Shown here in pieces: positions 35,167-43,375 of a DNA stretch of 43,375 nt (the stretch's first letter is position 1; every line of letters starts with the position of its first letter). Origin of the DNA: Haplomitrium mnioides (taxonomy: Eukaryota; Marchantiophyta; Haplomitriopsida; Calobryales); NCBI GenBank assembly GCA_049999725.1, contig JBNGIS010016575.1, positions 1 to 43,375 on the forward strand. Direction: 5' to 3'. The notes beneath the pieces were generated by a model. The model was not told the origin of the DNA. It searched no databases and was given only the letters and a program-made list of their open reading frames with translations. A program made the position numbers and the translations under genes.

Positions 35167-35250
35167 GGTTAATGGTGTACTATAGGTGGTTTGACTAAGG
35201 TTAATAGTGAACTATAGGTGGTTTGACTAAGGTTAATGGTGAAGGATAGT
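35167..35250. repeat. 32-bp tandem repeat
   Basis: About 2.6 copies of a 32-bp unit (GGTTAATGGTGAACTATAGG...) start at 35167, 35199 and 35231, 150 bp beyond the copia element, at the start of the AT-rich region. Confidence 0.85.
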
Positions 35251-35879
35251 TGTCTCAATGAGTAATGTTTCTTTATAGTGAGGAAAGACAAGAAGAAGTT
35301 TACCCACAAAAGCAACTCTTCAAAGTAGGTTGTGAAGTTGATGATGAAATAACTTAACTAAAGTGAGAAGAAGTAGTGCAGCTTGTTTTCAATTAGTTAC
35401 TTTGGGATCAAATGGAGTATCTAGTATGAGGATAATTTGGTAGTGCACCTCTTGCTAAGCTTGGCATAGTTTTAGCACAATTGAAAAGTTTATATGCTTT
35501 GTTTCTAGTGGAGAGAAATCTCTTCAATGTTGTGTTTCTTCCTCAATAAGCTCAAGGGTTCTCACTTTCGGCTCATAGTTTGGTGGTGTTCTCTTCATCT
35601 TTGTTGGTTGCTTTAGTTGTGCTGTGCTTGCTCTAATTATGCTTACACGCAATGCTTTCTCATGGGAATCGGCATCTATTTGTTGTGTGTTCATGCAAAA
35701 ATTGGCACCTCTTTGGTTCCTTAGAGAACCTTCTTTCTAAGGCAGCTTTGTTGTCGTTCTCTCTAGGGTTCACTCGTAAGAAGGTGTGACTTGTATAGCT
35801 TCTTAACATCAAGAACAAGGATCAAAGATAGACTCAAGGTTGCACTAGAAGTACTAGTCCCTCATTAACACCTTTTCTA

Positions 35880-37330
35880 CTTTAAATGCTTTGTTTGTTG
35901 GAAGGAAAGACCATATTTGACAGGACCATGCTCAATCTCACATTGAACTCCTTTCCTTAGGTTTCTATTTTTGTGAGCTTTACATTCCTTGGAGACTTTC
36001 AGCCCTCTTTGTTTGCATTTGGATGTACGTAGAGACTTACCACAATAGTGCATCTTCAGCAGCAAACACTTTGGTAAAACAACCGTGATCCAAAGGTCAA
36101 GTTATTGGGCATAGCTGCTATGAAGTAAATATGCATTCACCTTTTGACCCCTTTGTTTGACTTGCAACAATTTGTTCAATTTGGGTTAGTTACTCTTTCT
36201 CAAAACAGTGAGAACATCCCTCTAGTTTTCTTTTGTGAGCATTACTTCTAGCATCTTAATCTCTCATGTAGTTTGTGGGTTTGGCTCTATAGCGTTATCA
36301 GCAACCACTCTTTTAGAGAAACTCTTTTTGGCTTTCCAACAATTATCTAATTATTCAAGAAGAACAAGTGAGGTTGGGCATATTTAGGCTTCTATAAGTG
36401 TAAGCCCAATATAAATATTACAGTTGCAAAGCAATAACATTGGATTTTTTGCTTTGTACTTGGTGATCAAAAGTTGTGTTGCAACAATGCTATGATTTAA
36501 TCCACAAATCTTGTCATGATATTTATGAAGGTTTCTAATATTGAACTCTTACCTATCCTTCAACCTGCACTTTAGGTCCACAACCACTATGAAAAATGAG
36601 TGGGCAAACGTATTTGTGAGCATACTCTATACAAGTAGCTCCACAAAGTCTTCATTCAATTGCCTTATCCACAAAGACCCCTTTTTTTTCCATTCCATAC
36701 TTTGGGAGATTAAAGTTTTCTAGCCAAATAGTTATTATCTCTTTAGGAACCATGGAGCACTTGATAGCAAATTTGCGAATTTAATTTTTGTCTTCCTCAT
36801 AAACAACATGAGGACCAACTTGTTGCCTCTCTTGGAATATTTTGACTGCTTTGTACACTTGTCACTTTGTTCTTGATGTAGGTGGCTTTTGCACTAGCTC
36901 AAGCTCTTCTTCAAAGTTGCTTGAAGAGGAAGAAGAAGGTTTAGAGAAGAGCTTGATGGAAACCATGAATGGACTAGCTTCTCATGAATCAACTATACTT
37001 GTACAGGTTTCTTTCTCTACAAACCTGGTTTTATCTTTGTGAGCCTTTTGCCGTCTCAAATGCTTTCCTTTTTTTTGGAGTTGAGAGTCCACTAGTCGCT
37101 CCAATTATAAACATTGTCACATTGTGATGAGGAACATATTAAGCCACGTTCAATCGAGGTTTGATCTTCGACAACTTTTCAGTGAACACAAATTTGATGA
37201 AGCCATTTTTCAACTTGCTTTGCATCTCGAGTATAGGTTGACAAATTTATAAAGAAACTATGAAAATTGAAAGATAAAAAGTGTGATATAATCAAAATCT
37301 TGAGATGAAAAGTCCAAGACTAGATCAAAC
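35880..37330 (-). pseudogene. Decayed unrecognised coding sequence
   Basis: The minus strand reads as one long protein-like stretch broken by stops and frame changes. In order it shows LKNGFIKFVFTEKLSKIKPR, SNFEEELELVQKPPTSR, VYKAVKIFQERQQVGPHVVY, IITIWLENFNLPKYGMEKKG, LCGATCIEYAHKYVCPLIFH, KSFSKRVVADNAIEPNP and QRGQKVNAYFIAAMPNN. The composition is unlike random AT-rich DNA. I do not recognise the family; a retroelement or transposase gene is possible. It is certainly non-functional as read. Confidence 0.45.
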
Positions 37331-37344
37331 AAAATTGACTTTCA

Positions 37345-37675
37345 AGACTTACGAGTCAATGCGCATATGGACTCAAGTTTAAGTGCTCTTAGATTGAAGA
37401 TTCTTTCCACGCATGGACTCGTGACTCTAGGTGTGCATGGACAATCGAGTCTAAACGTGTATGAACTAATGACTTCATGTGTGTATAGACTCATGAGTGC
37501 ATGCACACATACACTCTTGAGTCACTATGACCAAGGACTATAGAGTCTATGTGTGCATGGACTCTCGAGTCGATTTGGGTAAAGACTCAAGAGTCCTTGC
37601 GAGAAAGGGCTCTTAAGTCCCTACTAGCATGCACTGTCAAGTGTATGCTAGCAAGGACTTGAGAGTCCCTACACT
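37345..37675. repeat. 24-bp palindromic minisatellite
   Basis: Units of 24 bp are a 14-nt near-palindrome (consensus GGACTCTCGAGTCC) plus a 10-nt spacer (such as TATGTGTGCA). Palindromes start at 37345, 37369, 37391 and then strictly every 24 bp from 37415 to 37655: 37415, 37439, 37463, 37487, 37511, 37535, 37559, 37583, 37607, 37631 and 37655. Unit sequences are diverged while the spacing is preserved. Because 24 is a multiple of three, every frame gives an 8-residue repeat, but stops break them. Confidence 0.88.
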
Positions 37676-38500
37676 GAACTCCATGTAAGCATAAACTCTT
37701 CACAAGAATCAAATGGAGTTAAGACTTTTTACCTTCCTTCATTTGTAAGCTTCTTGAAGGTGTGATGTGAACGAGTTCTTAAGCTTCATTTCGTTCAAGC
37801 AAAAATTGTTTGGAGAGGTCTTGAAGAGACCGATTCCATCATCTAACCTCACAAGAAGCCAAATGTGAGCTTTGTGGCTCATGTGAATCATTCAAAATTT
37901 GGACCAAAGACCTATGTTCAATTTTTCCTCCTCATCTTGGAAAAGATACAGGTGATGCTCTATGTCCCCTATAGTTCCCCAACAAACAAGCCATTCATTG
38001 GCTAATATTATCAAGTCAAGTACCTTGAAACTGTCAGCATATGGATAGGGCTTTGGTTGTGCTAGCTTTGGAGTAGTAGCTTGAGAGATCATTTTCCCTA
38101 CTACCAGAATATAAAAAAAAACCTCACTCTAAAAATGAAAAAAGAAAAGGTAGGAAAACAGATGGGAAAAATCAGGCCAAATGATAAGAAAATGTGAAAA
38201 TCACCATATAAGGAAAACTTGATCTTATAACTACATTGTGAAAATGGAAAGAAACTTTCCATTGCTATTTCTTTTTTACTTGGAACTCAAAAATTAGATT
38301 TTTTGTACCAAAAATTGGCTCATGTAGCTCTTGACACATAAGTTTGAATAGCAAGAAAAAAAGTTTGTGTAGAAAGCGCTGCTAGTTTTCATCTTTCAAG
38401 TTTTTTTTTTTTTTTTCCTTCACAAAACTTGCATTATTTTGTTGTTTTTAGAGTTTTTTTCCAAAAGAAACACATATTTTTAGTATTTAAACATGTACTT
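37676..38500. other. AT-rich non-coding stretch
   Basis: This holds homopolymer runs (for example T14 near 38401-38416) and short frames without recognisable motifs. No splice-supported gene is seen. Confidence 0.4.
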
Positions 38501-38529
38501 GGGTTAAGAGGCAAGAAGCAATTACAATT

Positions 38530-38995
38530 TGAAGATTCATGCTCTCAAAAAGTGTTGCTTTTGGACAACAATTCAAGATACTTTCAAATCGTCATTATAA
38601 GGAGAGAAGCGTTTGCAAACCAAGAGCATCAAATGTAATGGCTAGTATTTTGGGCAAAAGCATTCCACTTATTGAACAAGATATATCAACAGATGAAGAT
38701 TTTGAGAGTGAACCCTATGTGTATATAGGATACAAGACTCAACCTTGTGCACCCAAAGGATCTAACATAGAGGTCAAGTGATCAAAGTTAACTTCTTCTA
38801 GAGATTTTCAAAACACCAATACCAATGCTCATGTGTATAGGGTTAAACACTCCAACCGAACTTTATTTCAACGAAATCATAGCTCATTCTTTAGGGTTCA
38901 AGAGCAAGAAAGACACCTTGAAGTCAACTACCTAACATTCAAGTCACAATCATCAAAATATTATCAAGGTATCTTTGTCAAGAACTCATAATGAA
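38530..38995 (+). pseudogene. Coding-like relic, unrecognised
   Basis: A plus-strand frame reads KSIPLIEQDISTDEDFESEP and YVYIGYKTQPCAPKGSN to a stop near 38781. After the stop, protein-like sequence continues (HVYRVKHSNRTLFQRNHSSF). This looks like an eroded exon or element ORF, not chance, but no family is recognised. Confidence 0.3.
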
Positions 38996-39299
38996 AACAA
39001 AGTCAAAGATCCAAATATGTTTGATCAAAAAACTTAAAGCACATAATCGGATTATTGCTTCAATTTTGAATGTGATACACTATCACCTTTAGCAACACTC
39101 AATCAATGAGTGAATTCTACACAAGTTGAACTTCAAACAAAAAATGCAAGATGCTCTAGAAATATAAAGCAATTGGGAGATAATTGTGAGATATTCAAGC
39201 AAAGAGTCTCAATCACTGAATATTTCTTTGGAGTTATTGCCAAATACTCCAATTGTTTTAGAAAATACATTTTCTATTGTAATGCATGTAGTAAGATGA

Positions 39300-39480
39300 T
39301 TAGGCTAATAGATAATTAGTCCTTAACCTATGATTAGAGTGTAGGATTAGGATTAGGGTTAGTGCTAATCCTATGAGATTAGCATATCCTAACTCCTTTG
39401 TACTTTATATGATGATTATTACATGAGAGAGAAGAGCTTGAAGTGAGAGAAGAGAAGGAGAAGAAGATTGGAGTTTTGTT
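39300..39480 (+). other. LTR-like promoter segment with TTAGGG-type motifs
   Basis: GGATTAGGATTAGGGTTAG is followed by GCTAATCC, forming a short inverted pair, then a purine-rich GAGAGAGAAGAG leader. Such an arrangement is common at the 3' part of plant LTRs and their leaders. No matching partner LTR was found in the window, so the call is tentative. Confidence 0.3.
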
Positions 39481-39559
39481 CATATGATTGTTGTCACATT
39501 CCTCACATCCTATGCATGAGCTAATGGGCTTGTTTTCCAACATTTTCTTATGTTGAAGA

Positions 39560-40430
39560 TTTTGGTAAAGATTCTGCTTTGGTTTGGTCAAGTTCTCCTA
39601 CAACTCAAACTTATTTACTGAGATCAAAAAAGCATTTTTGGAGAACGAAAAACATTTCTAGTGATGTACAAGATCTTGAATATAGTGCTTTATCTCCGAT
39701 TGTTGATTTTGCATACAAATTGAATCGACTAACTAAGCATAAGAATTCTTTGTGTGGGCCAAAACCCAAATAAGGAAATCCTTTATGTGACAATTCAGTG
39801 TCTAAATTCCATCTTGATAAGAGCTTTAAAAATAAAAAGCTTGATCCAATATCAATTTTGCAATTGAGGAGAATTTTATTTTACTGAAGGAATTGTTTTT
39901 ATGTTGTGCAAGACAAATTTCCTAAGAGCTATAAGAGAAACATACTTTTGGATAAGCATGAAAAATCGAGATATTACATTAGAGTGGGGAATGAGAAGAA
40001 AAGATTCCAACCTTGACAATTGATTTCCTTTGCCTTGCGGTACCATTGTATGTAGAAGAGCCTTCAAGTTAATATTATTGATAGAATCTAAATGATAAAA
40101 AATCTCAAAAATGTAGATTTTAGAGATACTTTTGGAAATAGAGAATTGTCTGAATAAGTATTCATTGTAAGTGGATGGATTATATTTTTCAAGAACAATA
40201 TAAAAGAATATTGACTCACAAAGTTTATAATTTGTTGAATAATTTTACCAAATGGGAAGTTTATAACTACTTTACAACTTTTTTGAATGAGAAGTATCTT
40301 GATTGCAATCTTAGTTTATTTAGTTTCACAAAACATTGGAGAACGCATGCTAAAATTCCAAAACATAAAAGATTTGTTGGTTGTGAAACATGTGAAGAAA
40401 TTAAATTCATATGAGAGAAATCTGTTTTGT
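39560..40430 (+). pseudogene. Decayed coding-like stretch, unrecognised
   Basis: Plus-strand fragments include DVQDLEYSALSPIVDFAYKLN and LTKHKNSLCGPKPK. Later fragments are MDYIFQEQYKRILTHKVYN and HWRTHAKIPKHKRFVGCETC, the last with a CxxC-like pair. Several frames and stops are involved. It could be a transposon-derived gene; I cannot name it. Confidence 0.3.
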
Positions 40431-40599
40431 AGTTTCACAAAGGCAACAAGTTGTTTTGGCTTTTGAAATCAAAGGTTATCATAATGTTCTTCTTATTTTT
40501 TATTCGAAATGTTTTTGTTGTTAAGCAAACTTCAAGGAGTCAAGGCTTGCAGAACTTACTAGTTGAGAGATATGATTCTAAAACTAACTATAGTTAAAG

Positions 40600-41270
40600 C
40601 TAGCCTTGGAAATATTATTGATGTTTGTGACCTTATATACATATAGACTTTGTTATTATTGATTTGAATCATACACGTGCATAGAGTCAAAAGAAGCTAA
40701 GGAATTGTTGTTGTTGTTGTCTAGTACTCTATGCGCATATAAGGTTTTTTTTTTTTTTTTTTTGCTTAAACTCAAAATACGCCAAGAGTCAAAGATATTG
40801 TAGGAATTGTTCTTGTTGTTGTTTGTGACCCTATGCGTGCATAGATTTTGCTATTATTGTTTTCAATCCAAGGCATGTCCAAAGTAAAAACAAGATAAGG
40901 AGTCATTGTTGTTGTTTGTGACCATATATATGTGCATATAGGTTTTATCATTTTTTCTTTCAATTTAAGGCGTGATTAGAATCAAAGCAAGCCAAATAAT
41001 TTTTTCTGTTGTTTTTTACCCTATGCACTCATAATTTTTTTTATTTGTTTCTAGAATCTTTTACCTATTTGACAACGTAGGGATTGTAGTTCTTCTTTGT
41101 GTCCCTATCGGCGTAGAGGTTTTTATTTTCTTTTTTTGCACTCATCGAGTCAAAGCGAGGATAGAAATTGTTAGTAATATTTTTTGCCTTAGGCTCACCT
41201 AGGTTTTGTTATTGTTGTTCTAAATCTTAAACTCGTTTAGAGTGAGAAAGACTCTTTGATTCATTGTTTA
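40600..41270. repeat. Degenerate ~95-bp tandem array
   Basis: Each unit contains an AGTCAAAGCAAGCC-like segment, a TTGTTGTTGTTTGTGACC segment, a CCTATGCGTGCATAGG-like partial palindrome, and a T-rich run ending in TTCAATCCAAGGC. The GTGACC-type anchor recurs near 40627, 40721, 40825, 40918, 41013 and 41099, with a further remnant near 41190. Divergence is high. An unusually long poly-T interrupts one unit at 40745-40764. Confidence 0.8.
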
Positions 41271-42300
41271 TCACTTTTACTCTATATGCTCAAAAGGTTT
41301 GTTAGTGTTAGATTGAATGTCGCTCCTCTGTTTCAGGCCTTAACCTTTTCAGGCCCTGTTTCGAGGCAGGGGAGGACGTGTTTATGGGCTTTCAGGTTCT
41401 TTTTTGAGATGGCCCCTCGCCAGTTACCACTTTCAGACCTTAAGGACTCTTCCTCTCCTTACAGGCCTGGTATGCTTCTCTCACTCTTCTTCTTCTCACA
41501 CTCAAGTCAGAAATTCAACCATGCACAGGTCCACATCCATTATATCCAGCTGTGATTTGTGTGTAATTCATGCACTTTATTCTTAGGACCCAATGACTTA
41601 GGCCCTGCCACCTTATTTGTGCTTGGGCAGAATGGTGCTGGTGACCTACACAGCTGAACACTACGAAATGTTGGACTCTCCCTCTCGGGGTTGTCACAGG
41701 ACTGAACAGAATTATCCTAACTATCCTAAGCTGCACTAATTCCTAACTATGCCAACAAGATCAGGAACAAAGGGCATTCACCCCTAGGATACCAGACTTG
41801 TGTCAAGGGATTGGACTCCCTCTTCAAGTGTGTTCCCAGGGTCTGCTCAACTGAACCAATGTCCACCAATCTAAGAACTCAAGGGGACACACATGCAGAA
41901 AGGAAATCTAACTACACATATATGAACAATACTTATATACAATATATGCATGAGAAAATAGAGTCCTTCAAGGTCCTATAGAATTCTAACTGATATATAC
42001 TTCCCTTGTGAATCCCGCTGCCTTACAACTGCAGCCCAACAACCCACACACCCTCCACTCCAGATAGTTTTTTAACTTCCCTCGCGAGAAGCCCTGCTTT
42101 TACTTCCTCGGGCTAGGAAGAGAGTTTCTTTTACTTCCACCTCTGGAAGACAACTTGACCAACTGCAGGTAGCCTACTCCACCCTCGAGCCTCGACGAGT
42201 CTTACTATGTAGTGCATCGGCACTAGAACAGCCCCCTCCCCTCTCAGCTCCACTTGAAGAATAACACACCAGAGTGTCTTCAGAAAACTCTGGGCTGATG
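41271..42300. other. Non-coding stretch, composition change
   Basis: GC content rises compared with 35-41 kb. Short frames occur without motifs. The text resembles repetitive non-coding DNA (CTC-rich blocks near 42000-42300), but I cannot tie it to a known element. Confidence 0.35.
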
Positions 42301-42308
42301 CTCACACA

Positions 42309-42880
42309 CAAGGAACGGCAGAGACAACCCCAAGCTCCTCACTTGGCGGCCTCTCCCGAAGTCATAACTTCCCGGAATCCCTTCGAATCTACGTATCAGT
42401 AACCCTCCGCTCTAGTCCACCGGCAAGGATGAGGTCACCTGGGTCTCCTCCCATTCCTCCTCTAAATCCTCTTCGCGCCCTGGAGCTAGTACCCCTACTT
42501 CACGTTGATTCTCATTGAATTCCCACTCCAGCCGCCCCTCGTTGCGGTTTCCTTGTCCTCAAGTCGTGATGCTTCTACACAGAGAATGCAGAGACGACCC
42601 CAAGTCGTCCCATGGTGGCCTCTCCCGAAGTCATAGCTGACTAGAATACAATCGAAACTCCGTATCAATGACCCTCCACTTTGGTTCACTAGCAAGGACA
42701 AGTTCACCTGGATCGCCCGAGCATCCAGAGCTCACTACTGTACAATACTCGGCGCCCCTCCAGTCCACCTCTGAATCCCCTTGGCCCCATTGGAGCGAGT
42801 AACTCTGCTTCACGTTGTCTTGTTAGTGAATTCAAACCCCAGCCCCCCTTCGTTGCGATTCCCCTTTGCATGCAGTCGCT
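42309..42880. repeat. Tandem duplication of a ~280-bp unit
   Basis: The block from about 42318 (GCAGAGACAACCCC) to 42560 is repeated from 42588 (GCAGAGACGACCCC) to 42875. Shared landmarks are GGCCTCTCCCGAAGTCATA, CGTATCA.T.ACCCTCC, TTCACGTTG and CGTTGCG.TT. The offset grows from 270 to 310 bp because the second copy has an extra ~40 bp near 42715-42755. No coding potential is evident. Confidence 0.8.
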
Positions 42881-43375
42881 TCGCGCCCTGAGATTGCCTG
42901 TGCATCAACCCGAAGGAATTCGAAAGCAAACCATGTATACTCCCCTCGCGCGCTGCCCCTCGACGTGAATAGTCGTTATTGTCGTTAGCTCGAAACAAGG
43001 GACGTCGACGTGTGGCTTCACTGTTAGGTAATCCCGTTACCACGGGATGGGAGAAAGCGCCGCGTGTCCAGCAATTGGTCAAGGAAAATCCAAGCACAAT
43101 GGTCACTTGAACGAGGAGCTCCGAGGAATCTGACGGGAAGAGATTCCGCTGATTCCCGCATAACCGAGTTCAAAGAGGCCTTCTGTCAACAGGGTGTAAA
43201 GGTACTTCGTGTAATATTTTCAAAAAATTTTAAAAATTAAGTGAGAAGCCATGCAGGTTTGATGTTTTGGGAAAAAAAGGCTTCCAATGTACATAAAAAG
43301 TGGTTAAGACAGGCTTGGAGAGAAGGGGAGGATTGAGGTCACAAGTCATGGAAATAATATACTGGAATGCGGTGT
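42881..43375. other. Right edge, no gene recognised
   Basis: No supported gene. A perfect 7-bp inverted repeat (ATCCCGT/ACGGGAT with a 4-nt loop) lies at about 43031-43048. The sequence becomes AT-rich after 43200. Confidence 0.4.

Noticed and set aside
37345-37675. CRISPR-like array (regular palindromic repeats)
   Set aside because: The spacer is only 10 nt and itself repeated, the cores vary, and the genome is a plant; it is a 24-bp minisatellite.
39336-39363. Interstitial telomere-like TTAGGG repeats
   Set aside because: Only scattered GGATTAGG and GGGTTAG words, no array; plant telomeres are TTTAGGG, so this is better read as part of an LTR-like segment.

Overview
This is nuclear DNA of a land plant. 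The evidence is spliced genes with GT-AG introns of about 80-270 bp, an L-ascorbate oxidase family cluster, a secreted class III peroxidase, a plastid FatB-type acyl-ACP thioesterase, and LTR retrotransposons of both superfamilies. The short introns and compact genes would suit a seedless plant (lycophyte or bryophyte), but that is inference; the species cannot be fixed from the sequence. All exon boundaries were read by eye from homology and splice sites.

Layout. 1-4.8 kb: a rearranged, decayed Ty3/gypsy element. Its gag, protease and RT half is on the minus strand, and its RNase H and integrase half is on the plus strand. Between them lie two tandem copies of an LTR/primer-site unit. 5.0-5.6 kb: a dead 3' fragment of a FatB thioesterase gene. 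7.2-24.1 kb: the genic core. It holds ascorbate oxidase-like gene 1 (minus), a class III peroxidase (plus), ascorbate oxidase-like genes 2 and 3 (plus, tandem), and an apparently intact FatB gene (plus). 26.96-27.07 kb: a second, very short FatB fragment, cut by a 10-N gap. 27.16-35.02 kb: a nearly complete Ty1/copia element with 165-bp LTRs (2 differences) and an imperfect 5-bp target duplication. It carries three internal tandem arrays and several nonsense codons. 35-41.3 kb: AT-rich, gene-poor DNA with decayed coding-like stretches that I do not recognise, a strict 24-bp palindromic minisatellite, and a roughly 95-bp degenerate tandem array. 41.3-43.4 kb: more GC-rich non-coding DNA with a ~280-bp tandem duplication.

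How the genes relate. The three oxidases (578, 579 and 575 aa) have the same five-exon structure, with exons 2-4 identical in length and every intron in phase 0, so they are recent duplicates. They and the peroxidase carry signal peptides and should act in the apoplast: ascorbate oxidase consumes ascorbate and O2, and the peroxidase uses H2O2 on phenolics. Their proximity suggests a wall-redox neighbourhood, but nothing here proves co-regulation. FatB is a plastid enzyme that releases fatty acids from acyl-ACP. Two broken FatB fragments flank the intact gene cluster, which points to repeated local duplication followed by decay.

I found no defence system, CRISPR array, rRNA or convincing tRNA gene. 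The most unusual items are the in-frame GPFVP-type repeat array inside the copia reverse transcriptase, the 24-bp palindromic array at 37.3-37.7 kb, the unidentified decayed reading frames at 35.9-37.3 kb (minus) and 38.5-40.5 kb (plus), and a stopless 123-nt first intron in FatB.
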